Shown here one piece after another: positions 1 through 11,117 of a stretch of DNA of 64,000 bases; position 1 is the first letter of the stretch; every line of letters begins with the position of its first letter. The position numbers were made by a program, and so were the translations under genes. Origin of the DNA: Pegoplata infirma (Eukaryota; Arthropoda; Insecta; Diptera; Anthomyiidae); NCBI GenBank assembly GCA_963921195.1, contig OY992536.1, positions 108,154,778 to 108,218,777 on the forward strand, read 5' to 3'. The notes beneath the pieces are model-generated. The model searched no databases and was not told the DNA's origin. It saw nothing but the letters and a program-made list of their open reading frames with translations.

Positions 1-540
1 AAATTTTGATGTGCGATGTTTTTAAGATATCGCCATACACAACTATGTGTTGTAACATCTGGTCCCATGCATCATTGCAAATTTCTAAGTGTTGTATATA
101 AAATTTTATATGCCTCCATTATTTTTAAATTTTTTTAAGTTTTTTCCAAAAACATTTTTATCGCAAATATTTTTAAAGTGTTTTATATAAAATTTCATGA
201 CTTCATATTTTTTTATTTTTCTAAGTTTTTTCCAAGCACCACTTTTTTATAGCGAATATTTTCTAAGTGTTTTATATAAAATTTTATATGACTCCATCTT
301 TTAAATTTTTTCTAAGCTTTTTTTAATGAACATTTTTTTATCGCAAATATTTTCTAAGTGTTTTATATAAAATTTTATATGACTCAATTTTTTTAAATTT
401 TTCCAAGTTTTTCAAAAGACAATTTTTTGGAAAATACTTTCTAAGTGTTTTATATAAAATTTAACATGACTCCATTTTGTGAAATTTTTCTAAGTCTTTT
501 TCAAGAACAACTTATTTTTATTATTTTAATTTTTCAACTT
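1..540. repeat. Tandem array, about 89-bp period
   Basis: The motif ttctaagtgttttatataaa recurs near positions 84, 173, 262, 351 and 440, giving a period of 88-90 bases. Each unit continues with a variant of atgactccat, a T-rich tract and a caag(a/c)ac block. At least five diverged units are visible and the array probably extends left of the window. Confidence 0.85.
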
Positions 541-1216
541 TTTATTAAAAACTAAAAAAAACATCCGATTTATAAAATTGTATAAATTTTAATATAATTG
601 GATATAATTTTATATCATTGGATTAGACCAAAACTCGTATCAAAGTCGATATAAAGTTATATAAACTGATATTATTATATAATATAAGATCAAATTTTAT
701 GAAACCATTTTTCGTATAAGATTATATCAAAATAGACACGAACCCATATTAAATTATATATTGTGTCATATCATTTTTTTACTCGGGTGTTTTTATTTTG
801 CAATAAAGTAGTACAATTCGCAGCAAAAAATGCATTAATTTTGAGCTATATGAGAAATCTGCTAATTTTAGCAAATAAGGTTGGCTAAATATTTATCTTG
901 ATAATCAAGGAGAAATTTGAAAACAAAATTTGAAAAAAAGTATATTTTTATGCTGAAATTAACAAATTTTTTTTTTTGAAATCAGCAGATGTTTCTTTTA
1001 AATCGTTTTTATTGAAATATACCTCATTTTTTGTGCTACAATCCGCAGAATAATCTGCTGAAAATATATTGTGGATCATATGAGAAATCGGCTGATTTTA
1101 GCGGACATGGCTTGCTAAATTGTTGTCTTAATTATCTTGGATAAGCAGAACAATCTGGCTCAAAATCGATGTTATAGTTATGATAAAATATAGATGTTAT
1201 AGTTATGATAAAATAA
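541..1216. other. AT-rich stretch with short direct repeats, no gene
   Basis: No coding signal. Two related blocks, around 843-890 and 1074-1120, share tatgagaaatc(t/g)gct and attttagc. An inverted relative sits at 5305-5352, so these are probably the end regions of one old element into which everything between was inserted. A 25-base unit around ttatagttatgataaaat is duplicated at 1170-1215. Confidence 0.55.
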
Positions 1217-1398
1217 ATAAATTGAGGGGCTCAAAGCACAAGGGGTTCAAGTGACTTTTTTAAAAAAATTGAGTTAACATATGGAATTAGTAGGTGAAGT
1301 TCACAGAAGTTCAGAGCACAAGAGGTGAATGTGAAATTCTTATCCGTTAGCGAGATATGGCGACCATTTCTAGCTCTTGTTACTAAAATACCTGTTTT

Positions 1399-1448
1399 GC
1401 TTGGAGCACAAGGGGTATATGAGCACTTAAACCCCTTGTGCTCCAAGC
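1399..1448. repeat. Perfect 18-bp hairpin
   Basis: gcttggagcacaaggggt at 1399-1416 is exactly inverted at 1431-1448 with a 14-base loop. It is made of two facing copies of the cacaagggg end motif of the surrounding composite element. Confidence 0.8.
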
Positions 1449-2197
1449 AATTATTAAAATTTAGTTTTTCACTTGGACAAGTGGTTGAATTCCGAGAAGT
1501 TCTTGTAGTAATAGTAATCAAATTTTGCAAGAGCATCTTCAGTCTGTAACCAGCGGTTAAAGTGTGAAAAAATGGCGATTTCCGACCAAAATTCATGTCC
1601 GAATTTTTTGACCAAATTGGGCTCAAAAATTAGGAATTTCTGCGTACATAATAGGAAAAATAAAAAAAAATCCCAAAAAAAAAATATTGGTCCACAGATG
1701 CTGATTTTTAATATAAATATTATTTTTTTTATCCAAATTGGTCCCAAAAGTTGGAAAATGTAAAGCAAGTTATCTAAAAAATATTAAAAAAATATAAAAA
1801 ACACGATTTTCGTTCAAAAATGCTGATCAAAGATTTTGATACACAGATGCTAATCAGCTTTTTTGGACCAAAATCGTGGGTTTTTTTTTTAAATTTTTCA
1901 CATAAAATACTCAACATTTTTCGACTTTTAAGACAAATTTGGTTAAAAATATTTTATATGTTTATAAATCAGCATCTGTGGACCAAAATCGCAATTTTGA
2001 AATTTTTTAAATATTTTTCCCATAAAACGCGCAAAAGTTCCTTATTTTTGACCCAGATTTGGTTAAATATTTCAGATATAAATTTTGGTCCAAAAACGTA
2101 ATTTTTTAAATTTTGACCGCTGGTTGCAAACTAAAAATGACCTTGCAAAAATTTTTCATAAATTTTCCCACAATTAGCTACTCTATGTCCATCGTTC

Positions 2198-2345
2198 GGC
2201 AGGTATCACGGCACGAAATTCGAAAGTTTAGATTTCAAGGGACGCCCTAATGAAGATGAAGATGAGCCCGATGATGTCATGGAATCTGATTGTGACGACT
2301 AAAAAATTAAACAAAGAACCATTAAAGACTTTTGTAATAAAATGT
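2198..2345 (+). pseudogene. Terminal-exon-like module, copy 1
   Basis: After an acceptor-like ttcggcag, an open frame of about 32 codons reads YHGTKFESLDFKGRPNEDED and continues with a strongly acidic tail to a TAA stop near 2300. AATAAA follows about 35 bases later. The arrangement looks like the last exon and 3' end of a gene. The parent protein was not recognised. It could be the last exon of a lost transposase or a captured host exon. Two more copies lie at about 2788 and 3696. Confidence 0.5.
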
Positions 2346-2406
2346 GGTTTTCCTTTTACAAATAACTAACATTCTTTTCATAATTTAGAAATTTATAAAA
2401 AAAGTT

Positions 2407-2633
2407 AGAGCACAAGGGGTATAAGTACCACTTACATTCTTCAGAGGCAATTTTTGGGTGCTTGTATTTGTGAAATATGGTATTTTTTTAACTTGTTAGA
2501 TTAAAATATATCTCAGGATCTCTATTAACTAAAAAATAATATTCTAGATATCATCTAACATTTTTTACTGCAATTTAACTATAACCTCTTTTTTCCCATT
2601 ATTAAATTTAAGGCACTTAAACCCCTTGTGCTC
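2407..2633. mobile_element. Inverted-repeat unit (cacaagggg family), copy 1
   Basis: About 227 bases bounded by agagcacaaggggtataagt and the inverse form ending accccttgtgctc. Related units are at 2971 (right half lost near 3143), 3887-4114 and 4139-4366. Confidence 0.7.
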
Positions 2634-2787
2634 CAAGCAATTATTATAATTTAACTTTTAAGACCAATTTGGTTAAAAATAATTTTTATGTTTGAAAACT
2701 AGCATCTGTGGACCAAAAGTGGAATTTTTAAAAAAAATTTCCCATAAAGTACTCAAAAATTTCTAATTTTTGAGCCAGATTTGGTTA

Positions 2788-2935
2788 AATAATTTTCGGC
2801 AGGTATTATGATACGAAATTCAAAAGTTTAGATTTGACGGGATGCAGATGAAGATGAGCCCAATGATGTCATGGAATCTGATTATGACGACTAAAAAATT
2901 AAACATTACACATTTTCTTAATAAAATGTGGTTTT
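2788..2935 (+). pseudogene. Terminal-exon-like module, copy 2 (internal deletion)
   Basis: Same module as copy 1, starting at an acceptor-like ttcggcag. A short deletion after gggatgc puts a stop in frame before the acidic tail. The 3' part and the AATAAA after it are conserved. Confidence 0.5.
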
Positions 2936-2970
2936 CCTTTTACGAATTTACAAATTTATAAAAAAAAGTT

Positions 2971-3143
2971 AGAGCACAAGGGGTATAAGTGCCACTTACT
3001 TACTTTAGATGCAATTTTTGGGTGCAAAAGGGTGTAAAACACGGTATTTTTTTAACTTGTTAGATAAAAATATATCTCAGGAACTCTATTAACTTAAAAA
3101 TAATATACTAGATATCGTCTAACATTTTTTATTGCAATTTAAT
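2971..3143. mobile_element. Inverted-repeat unit, truncated copy
   Basis: Starts with agagcacaaggggtataagt and matches the family until about 3143, where it switches to the cgaccaaaattcatgtccga block also seen at 1585. The right inverted end is missing. Confidence 0.6.
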
Positions 3144-3244
3144 GGCGCTTTTCGACCAAAATTCATGTCCGAATATTTTGACCAAATCCGGCTCAAAAAT
3201 TAGGAGTTCTTGCGTACAGCTGCTAAATGCGTAGGAAAAATATT

Positions 3245-3456
3245 GTGCTCGATTCGGGAGTACTATTTAACCATTCACCAAATTTTTAAAAATTTGATAT
3301 TCTTTTGAATTTCAAGATTTTAAATTTTTTTTCTTGTTAAAATATAGTAATATCTTAAATAATTACAAGGAAAAATTTAAAAATCTTAAAATTCGAAAGG
3401 ATATCAAATTTTTAAAAAGTAGGTGAATGGTAAAAGAGTACTCCCGAATCGAGCAC
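3245..3456. mobile_element. Miniature inverted-repeat element, gtgctcgattcggg family
   Basis: The left end gtgctcgattcgggagtact is exactly inverted at the right end, followed inward by a shared accattcacc block. About 212 bases with no coding capacity. A second copy lies at about 30694-30986 and is itself interrupted by another palindrome. Confidence 0.8.
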
Positions 3457-3695
3457 ATTAAAAAAAAAAAAAAAATATTGGTCCACAGATGCTGATTTTT
3501 CTGCACAATTTTTTTTCTTATCCAAATTTGTCCCAAAAGTTGTAAAATATAAAGCATATTATCTAAAAAATATAAAAGAAAGTATAACAACACGATTTTG
3601 GTCCACAAAAATTGATCAGAGATTTTGGGCCCAAAATCGTGTTTTTATTTTTATATTTTTCACATACCCACAATTAGCTACTCCATGGCCATCGT

Positions 3696-3855
3696 TCGGC
3701 AGGTATTATGATACGAAATTCGAAAGTTTACATTTGACAGGATGCCCTAATGAAGATGAAGATGATCCCAATGATGTCATGGAATCTGATTATGACGACT
3801 AAAAAATTAAACAAAGAACCATTACAGATTTTCTTAATAAAATGTGGTTTTCCTT
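3696..3855 (+). pseudogene. Terminal-exon-like module, copy 3
   Basis: Third copy. The frame YYDTKFESLHLTGCPNEDED continues into an acidic tail ending in DYDD and TAA, with AATAAA downstream. Relative to copy 1 the changes are mostly substitutions and the frame is preserved. The flanks are more similar to copy 2 than to copy 1. Confidence 0.5.
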
Positions 3856-3886
3856 TTTCGAATTTACAAATTTATAAAAAAAAGTT

Positions 3887-4114
3887 AGAACACAAGGGGT
3901 ATAAGTGCGACTTACTTACTTCAGATGCAATTTTTGGGTGCAAAAGGGTGTAAAAGACGGTATTTTTTTAACTTGTTAGATTAAAATATATCTCAGGAGC
4001 TCTATTACCTTAAAAATAATATACTTGATACCACCTAACATTTTTTATTGCAATTTTACTTTAACCCCTTTTTTCTAATTATTAAAAATAAGGCACTTGA
4101 ACCCCTTGTGCTCT
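3887..4114. mobile_element. Inverted-repeat unit, copy 3
   Basis: 228 bases from agaacacaaggggtataagt to the inverse accccttgtgctct. The next unit follows after a 24-base spacer. Confidence 0.7.
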
Positions 4115-4138
4115 AAATAGAAATTTATAAAAAAAGTT

Positions 4139-4366
4139 AGGACACAAGGGGTATAAGTGCGACTTACTTACTTCAGATGCAATTTTTGGGTGCAAAAGGG
4201 TGTAAAAGACGGTATTTTTTTAACTTGTTAGATTTAAATATATCTCAGGATCTCTAGTAACTAAAAAATAATATTATAGATAGCATCTAACATTTTTTAT
4301 TGCAATTTAACTTTAACCTCTTTTTTCTCATTATCAAATATAAGGCACTTGAACCCCTTGTGCTCT
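4139..4366. mobile_element. Inverted-repeat unit, copy 4
   Basis: 228 bases, the same length as the previous unit and nearly identical in sequence. Its right end is shared with the right end of the 1217-4380 composite. Confidence 0.7.
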
Positions 4367-4439
4367 AACCCCCTCAATTGTTCATCTGAAATCAGCAGTT
4401 TTGTCAACTGAAATCAGCAGATGTTTCTAGGGTTTTAAC

Positions 4440-4960
4440 TAGTGCCTACGGTCAGTACCGTAGTACCGGGAATACCGGTATTCCCGGTTCTCGGTATTAC
4501 CGGGAAAAGGAACCGGTTTCCCGGTTCTTGAATTATTCCCGGTTTTCCCGGGAATACCGGTATTCCCGGTTCCGGTTCTGACGGTATTCCCGGGACTACC
4601 GGTATGTATATTTTGTAAAATTTTGTATAATTAAAATTTATTCTTCGCCTTTACCAAAAAATAATACAAAACATGTGAAAAACACCATTTCCTATTTTTT
4701 TGTGAATTTAAAGAAAAAAAAAATTACTTGATTTTTGAATAATTTTACAAACACAACTAAATATTTCTCAAATACTGATTAAATGGTGTAATCTTATTAT
4801 TTTATGGTATGTTTTTTTTTGTTTTTTGAGAACCGGTACCAGGATCAGAACCGGGAATACCGGTATTCCCGGGAATATATCTAGAACCGGGAAACCGGTA
4901 CCAGAACCGGGAATACCGGTATTCCCGGGAATACCGAGAACCGGGAAATGGGGGGCACTA
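4440..4960. mobile_element. Non-autonomous hAT-type element with accggtattcccggt repeats
   Basis: The ends are TAGTGCC and GGCACTA, flanked by an exact 8-base target duplication gttttaac (4432-4439 and 4961-4968). An 8-bp duplication with a TAGNG terminus is the hAT signature. The 521-bp body has GC-rich, self-palindromic arms built from repeated ccggtattcccggt motifs around an AT-rich centre. The small open frame on the minus strand only reads through these palindromes. Confidence 0.85.
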
Positions 4961-4995
4961 GTTTTAACAGATTCTTCTGATGTATTCATCTAGAT

Positions 4996-5291
4996 CAATG
5001 GTTCCCAACCTTTGATTCTCGCCCCACTGGGGGGAAATTTGAAGGTTCCAGGAGGGCAACAAGCAAATTCTTAAGATTTTTTTTTAGCCAAATTAACTAC
5101 AAAAATATTGTTAATTGCTTGAATTTTTAACTGAAAACTTAGTTTAAATGCTTATTTTACAAAAACTTTGCTGAACAAGTAGTATTTTTTCACTAGAAAC
5201 AAAAATTAGAAAAATTAAAAAATTTTGCTCGAGTGTAGGGGGACCAGGCAATTTTACAAACTTAAAAGTGGGGCGTGGCATAAATCCATTG
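4996..5291. mobile_element. hAT-type miniature element, caatggttcccaacc ends
   Basis: 296 bases flanked by the 8-base duplication atctagat (4988-4995 and 5292-5299). The ends CAATGG(T/A)TT and a shared gccccac block are inverted. CAANG plus an 8-bp duplication fits hAT. Confidence 0.8.
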
Positions 5292-5359
5292 ATCTAGATT
5301 ATTAGATTATGTAGCCAGATGCTAAAATCATCAGATTTCTCATATGATTCAAAAATGCT

Positions 5360-6003
5360 GTATTTGTTTTTGTTTTATTTTGAGTGTATGAACTTGCTGC
5401 AAACTTGTTACAAAAAACTCTTAACAAAATCTTTTGTTTCGTATTTCGATAAGTATTTATTTTTTCTTTTAATATGAACCGAACCCGCTTTAACCGTTAA
5501 TACAGCTGCGGATCCAGCAATTTAAATTAGGGGATAATTATACGCACCCATGTACGATATAATATAAATACAGTTTTAGCCACCAGGGCGTATGGTTATC
5601 GCCTTATTTTATTTGTAAAAATAGCGCCTTAATATGATTCAATATTTTATGTTTATTGAAATATTTAAACGTCTTTTAAATGGTCATATTATACTTTAAA
5701 CATTTAAACCCTGGCAATGCTATAATGAAAATCTGATTGAAAGAGAAAGAAAAATGAAAAAAACTATGAAATCTTTATAACAAAATGCAAAAAAGAGATA
5801 TTTTTTTATGGGAGAGTATGAAGAGTAAACTTTAGTACACAAACACATTCTAAATAATACACTTATTTTTTCAGTATTTCACTGGAGCGCATCCAAAAGA
5901 TTTGTATTCAGTGAATTTAGAGTTGCCAGAAAAAGTTTTTCCCCCATAAAAAATTGCTCAAATTTCTCCCAAAAAATTGTTCAAAAATTATTGAATTCTT
6001 AAA
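5360..6003. other. AT-rich stretch, no gene seen
   Basis: No open frame with coding character, no RNA gene and no clear repeat boundary. Possibly low-copy host DNA or degenerate repeat. Confidence 0.4.
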
Positions 6004-7016
6004 TATCTGATACTTTTTTTATGGAGAAAAAGTCTTAAAATCTTAGACTTTTTCTGTAGGGAAAATGTCGAAGTAGCTGGGATTTCTTCTATAATAAACT
6101 TATCGCAGAATCTGAGACTTTGTTTATAGGCAAAATATCTCAGAATCTGAGACGTTTTCTATAAAGAAAATGTATCAGAATCAGAAATTTTTTCTATAGG
6201 AAAAATGTATCGGAACCTGTGACTTTTTATATAGGATAAATGTCTCAGAATGTGGGTGCTGTGGCTTAGAGGTTAGCGTGTTGGACTGTTAGTCAGCAAG
6301 CTTGGGTTCGATTCTCAGCTCAGACAGAACAACATTTTTGTCAGATATTTATTAGTTTATATTTATAACTAATATCTATCGGATCACCCTCCTTCGTTGA
6401 TAAATAGCACAAAAAAGTCAAGGAAGTAAAATAATAAAACAATGGCTACTAAACACAGCGTCAAAAATAGTTCGCCAGCTCAATAACAGCTGTACTCAAA
6501 ATTAACAATACGCGCAATTACAGTCTCTCTCCTATCCCCTTTCCGAAACAAGCATCACGGTTACATTAGTAATTGATAGGCAGCATTGCCTCTTTAAAAA
6601 AATTGACTTTTCTATAGGAAAAATTCTCAGAATCTGAGACTATTTCTATAGGAAAATGTTCTCAGAATCTGAAACTTGTCTGAGACTTTTTCTATAGAAA
6701 AATGCCTCAGCATCTAAGACTTTTTCTCAGAATCTGAGAGTTTTTCTATAGGAAAAATGTCTCATAATCTGAAACTTTTTCTATAGGAAAAATGTCTCAT
6801 AATATGAGACTTTTTCTATATGAAAAACGTCTCAGAATCTGAGGCTATTTCTATAGGAAAAAGTTCTTAGAATCTGAAACGTTTTCTATAAGAAAAATGT
6901 CTCAGAATCTGAGACTTTTTCTATAGGAAAAATGTCTCAGAATTTGAAACGTTTTCTATAAGAAAAATGTCTCAGGATCTGAGACTTTTTCTATAGGAAA
7001 AATGTCTTAGAATCTG
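6004..7016 (-). repeat. 35-bp hairpin satellite array A
   Basis: Tandem units of about 35 bases built around gtctcagaatctgagac, a perfect 7-bp stem with a 3-base loop, plus a spacer tttttctataggaaaaat. The SINE at 6254-6601 splits the array. Strand is given relative to the arrays at 11118, 53775 and 63300, which run the other way. Confidence 0.9.
6254..6601 (+). mobile_element. tRNA-derived SINE, copy 1
   Basis: A tRNA-like head with an A box (tggcttagagg) and a B box (ggttcgattc), then a body and an A-rich tail. The 3' half (ttcgcca...cgcgcaattacagt...atccc) matches the SINE at 23854-24272. It lies inside the 35-bp satellite, which resumes immediately after it. Confidence 0.85.
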
Positions 7017-7439
7017 AGATTAGGTACCATACTCTGCCAAAAATTGTGGGCGAAGGCGAATAGTGCTTTTTGGCCGAATCCGAGTATTCGGTCAAACACT
7101 ATGGCCCTTACCACAAAAAAACAAAAAAGTCTATTTTAACAAAAGTTTTATTTTAAAGTTCAAATTTTCAATACATTTTTTGAAAGTCGATTTTAAAAAC
7201 AAAAACAAATTGTATTGAAATAAAATTAAAATCTGATTTTAAATATATTTTATTTTTCTATGGTAAGGCTGTATGAATTTGTTGGCAAATTTAAATAATA
7301 AATTAAACCGCATTCACAATGTTGGAGTACTCAAATCTGTGTTTTTGAAGGTAACCTAAACAAAATTTGTCGGTTCTTCATGACTAAAGTTGCTGACGAA
7401 TTCCTTTAATATTTTATCATTATATATGTATATTAGACA
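7017..7439. other. Stretch without recognisable feature
   Basis: Moderately AT-rich sequence with no coding signal and no identified repeat boundary. Confidence 0.3.
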
Positions 7440-8415
7440 TTCTACACGAAAAAACATGTGTCCCATGAATTTCTGAATTTGTTGTATTCATTGCCCTATA
7501 TCGAACTAAGAAAATGCGATTTTGGTTTTTAAATTTTTCAAAACCTAAATATTGGAAAAAATGGTCAAATTTGTGTCGAGTTTTATTGATAAAATATTTA
7601 TCAAATTAACACGGAATGCACCACAATCCAAAAAAGTTTACATTTTTGGATATTTTTTTATGGACTATTGATTAAATTTTTTTTGGAAAATTTTTCGAAC
7701 CCGTTCTTAAAGTTTTAATTTAGTAAAAAGTCAATTTATCAAAAATCCGGCCACTTTTTTTTTTTTTTAAGACAAAAAATGCAGAAGCGCGTTTTTTTCG
7801 TTTTTTTTCGAGAAAATCGCATTTGAAATTGAATTTCATAACAATGTTGTAATTGGTTTGTATTTTGTTGTTTCAACATAGCGCATGAGTAACAAATAAT
7901 TGCAAAAATGTTACTCATACGCTACGTTGAAACAAAAAAAAAAATCATACAAGAAATTGCATAATTGTTATAATATTCAATATTCAAATACGATTTTATC
8001 GAAAAAAAAAAAAACGAAAAAGGCGCGTCTGATTTCTTTTGTGTGGATAGACAAACATCTAAACATAAGAAAAAAAAAAATTAAAAAAAATAGCCAGTTT
8101 TTTTGATAAATTGGGTTTTTTAAAAAATAACAATTTCAGAAGGGGTTCTAAAAATTTTTCGAAATAAAAATTTTTAATCGAAAAATATATCAGAATGTAA
8201 ATTTTTGAGATATAGTGCATTCTGTTTTAATTTGATAAATATTTAATCAAGGAACTTCGACAAAAATTTTACCATTTTTTCAAAATTGAGCCACGCCTCC
8301 TAAGCCCAGGTTTTGAAAAATTGAAAAACCAAAAACGCAATTTTCTTAGTTCCACATATTGATATCAATACATCCTATTCAGAAATTCAATGGACACATG
8401 TTTTTCTGTAGCGGG
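7440..8415. mobile_element. Fold-back element
   Basis: The two halves are diverged inverted copies. The left end (ctacacgaaaaaacatgtgt and a gaatttctgaa block) is inverted near 8370-8415. The inner arms share aaacctaa/ttggttttt and a ttaccattttttc block. The centre (about 7840-7930) has an inverted ttgtttcaac/cgcatgagtaac pair. About 1 kb, no transposase. Confidence 0.7.
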
Positions 8416-8566
8416 ACATTTGATGTGTAATGCCTCATATATCATGTGAAGCGCGAGAGACATTTGACAGACTTTTTAAAGCACTAATTTAATACGCACC
8501 TCTTTAGGAATCTCGTTTGTCGTTGATTGGACAGAGAAATGCAACATAATGTATCAACACAATGTA

Positions 8567-9060
8567 CAGTCGAACTCGGTTATAACGAACTCGGTTATAA
8601 CGAATTCTCGGTTATAACGACCTAATTCGAAAGTCCCGATGTTTTGGCATCAATTTTCACACAAAATACTTCTTTTATAACGAACTCGGTTAAAAGGAAT
8701 CCTCGGTTAAAACGAACTACTTATTAAGTTCCCACGAATACAATTGCATGTGTATTTACCTTTTTATAACGAACTCCCATAAATATATTTTAATGTGCGG
8801 CAATCATGTTTATCGAACCCACAAAAGGTTGAAAATTTTTGGTTTTAATGATAATTTTGATAAAATTTATTTATATTTTGAATGTTTTCTTCTTAAAAAG
8901 TATTTTATTTACAAAAAAAACTCAAATAAATCAAAATTGGATCTATTTTATTGGAAATAAAACTAGGTTGATGAAAAATATACCCCGCTTATAGCGAACT
9001 ACTCTTATAACGAACTATTTTTACTGGTACCTCGGAGTTTGTTATAACCGGATTTGACTG
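8567..9060. mobile_element. pogo/Tigger-like miniature element
   Basis: Bounded by TA on each side. The ends CAGTCGAACTCGGTTATAAC and CAGTCAAATCCGGTTATAAC are inverted and about 26 bases long. cggttataacgaa is repeated several times inside. CAGT(C/T)GAA(C) ends with a TA target are typical of pogo-group Tc1/mariner elements. 494 bases, no intact transposase. Confidence 0.8.
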
Positions 9061-9181
9061 TATTACTATAACAGAGCAGTGCCCTAAAGTTTGAAAAATA
9101 TATACCTATTTTTTTTTTTTTAAGAAATCCGAATCCGTAAAATTACTAACATTTCTGAAAATCTCCAAATTCTTTTCCTTG

Positions 9182-9324
9182 ACCGTATTTAGACTGGGCA
9201 ATTTTAATTGCCGCAATTCTGGTTTTTAAGTGTACCGGAAAGAGATGGAAGAGTCTTACCTCTCTTTCTGATACACTAAAAAAACAGAATTGCGGCAATT
9301 AAAATTGCCCAGTCTAAATACGGT
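9182..9324. mobile_element. Palindromic miniature element
   Basis: 143 bases with near-perfect arms of about 40 bases starting accgtatttagactgggcaa. Flanked by ccttg on both sides (9177-9181 and 9325-9329), a possible 5-bp target duplication. The superfamily was not identified. Confidence 0.8.
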
Positions 9325-9329
9325 CCTTG

Positions 9330-10588
9330 AAAACATTTCCCCATATTAATAATAAATTAACCATTTTGGAGGCAAAACCCCATAAATCTGGCAACATTGA
9401 TTTGGAGTATGTCATTTTTCCACCTCTTATGAGCAATTTAGCCAAATGATTCCAACAGTCTTGTGGCGGACGCGAATGTGTATAGTACGTTTTTATGCTC
9501 AGTGCTCAGCTCATAGTTTCTCATACAATATTGTTTAAAACAAATAGGGTGAAAGAAAATTTATAGTTTGTGAATAAAAATTATAAAAGAAAATTTAAAT
9601 TTTATCTATTGAATCTGTAACTGTAACAGAGGGTGATAATTTTATTAAAAAAGTGGATATTTTATTAAAAATTTTCATAAAAAAAAATACTTGAGAAATT
9701 TACAAATCATTTGTAAACTAAAGAAAAAATTACAAAAAAAAAATTTTTATTATAGATTCTTTTCAATTCAACACACGTTGTGGAAATCATCAATCGATAA
9801 AAATATTGAAAACTTCGTCTGCATTTTGAGAATTTGTTGTGAAAAAGGTATGTTTGTTATTTTTCTGCTCACATATTTTCGTAATACTTGGGGGAATACA
9901 AACAACAACTACATTAATAAAATAATTTAGTATTTATTATTTTAAAAATGAAATCTTATAAATTTATGGATTTTTCCGGTTGTCAGTTAGTCAGTCAGTT
10001 GTTTTTCTTTGAGTTTTTTTTTTGTATTTCTTTGCCGACATCAACCATTCAACCAACCACCACGCCTTTTATGTATTGGTGCAATATGATTGTGTTTGTA
10101 TACATATACACCCGACCAAATATGTGTATGTACCTAAATCGTTTGTGCTCCCGTTAAGGTTATAATATTACCGTTATTTTGATATATTTTTTTTTTTTTT
10201 TTTGAAATTCACAGACAACATACTCTGGAAGTACGTACGACGACGAGTACCACCACCAACCGACCAATAAACCTTTTATGGTTTTGTAATTAAATCATTA
10301 TCAACTTTAGATTATTTATAAAATATGTATTAAAAAAAATAATAATAATATCTGTGGCTTTTATTAACTGGGCTCAAATACCATCTCCCATTTCATTTCG
10401 TTTTATATTGCGTACCACACAAATGTATGTAGTACATATTTTAAGTCTGTTTGCTTGACTTTTAGTAGTTATTCGGTTTATGGCAACATATTTTCCTTTT
10501 AACCCAATAAAGTTAAAGAGGGGCAGAAAATTAAAATTTTTCGTATAGAAAAGTGTCTCATATTCTGATACATTAAATAAATAAATAA
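9330..10588. other. Probably low-copy host DNA, no gene resolved
   Basis: No inverted or tandem structure apart from a (taaa)n run near 10562. The stretch 9480-10160 contains mixed-complexity sequence such as gttagtcagtcagttg and could hold an untranslated exon, but no convincing coding frame was found. Confidence 0.35.
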
Positions 10589-11075
10589 ATAAAAAATTTT
10601 CGAGCTCGAGGCCAGTTTTTTTTTTTTTTTTTGTAAATAAATATTCTTTTATTCTATTCCAATATTTCGATCCTCTTTGAGGATCATCATCAGGGATTTA
10701 GTGAATTTTTATAAACACAAAAACTTTAAAATTTATTGTAAACGCATTGCCATCTAAAATTGCACTTTTAGATGGCAATCACAACATATTTTTAGGTTTT
10801 TGTTTTTATAAAAATTCACTGATGATGGAATGGAATTAAAGATTTTTTTTTTATTTTTATTAAGAATTACCATATAATTACAAATCATATACCAATTTTT
10901 CCTAACCGAGAACTGGTAACAATGACCTTCGTCTCGGTGTAGCGAAACAGTCAATGCATCTGGTGTGAATCGAACCCACGACCCCCACACTCATAGGCTA
11001 GTACGCTTCCAACTAGCCTACTGGGGTTCCTAAAAAAATATTTATTTATAAGAAAAAACTGGCCTCGAGCTCGAA
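10589..11075. mobile_element. Fold-back element with a SINE inside
   Basis: ttcgagctcgaggccag (10589-10605) is exactly inverted at 11059-11075, followed inward on both sides by an A/T tract. Inside are a second inverted pair (a gggatttagtgaatttttat block) and a 14-bp perfect hairpin at 10746-10779 (attgccatctaaaa with a 6-base loop). Confidence 0.7.
10842..11030 (-). mobile_element. tRNA-derived SINE, second family
   Basis: On the minus strand the head begins near 11030 with an A box (taggctagttgg) and a B box (gtgggttcgattcac). The body is about 90 bases and ends in an A-run (the T-run at 10842-10860). It differs from the 6254/23854 family. Confidence 0.75.
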
Positions 11076-11117
11076 GAATTTTTATTTCCTTAATACATAT
11101 TGGAGAGGTCGAATAAT

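Larger units (their letters stand above)
1217..4380. mobile_element. Composite element with long terminal inverted repeats
   Basis: The left end (from 1217) reads aattgagggg, then a cacaaggggttcaagtg block. The right end (4337-4380) is the inverse: cacttgaaccccttgtg, then ctctaac and cccctcaatt. Between them are repeated sub-modules: three terminal-exon-like blocks, several 228-bp inverted-repeat units, repeated ccacagatgctgattt segments on both strands, and one nested miniature (3245-3456). No clear target-site duplication was found, so the boundaries rest on the inverted repeat alone. No transposase is visible. It could be a non-autonomous transposon or an array built by repeated duplication. 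Confidence 0.55.

Noticed and set aside
1231..2101. Several short frames near the left end
   Set aside because: They lie in repeated AT-rich blocks of the composite element, overlap on both strands and show no conserved protein feature.
4768..4989. Glycine/proline-rich minus-strand frame of 73 codons
   Set aside because: It is a direct reading of the ccggtattcccggt palindromes inside a hAT-type element.
6254..6325. Possible tRNA gene
   Set aside because: A and B boxes are present, but the acceptor stem does not pair and the sequence continues into a body and A tail shared with another SINE copy.
6004..7016. CRISPR-like array
   Set aside because: The repeated units are contiguous 35-bp satellites with no unique spacers, and the genome is clearly that of an animal.
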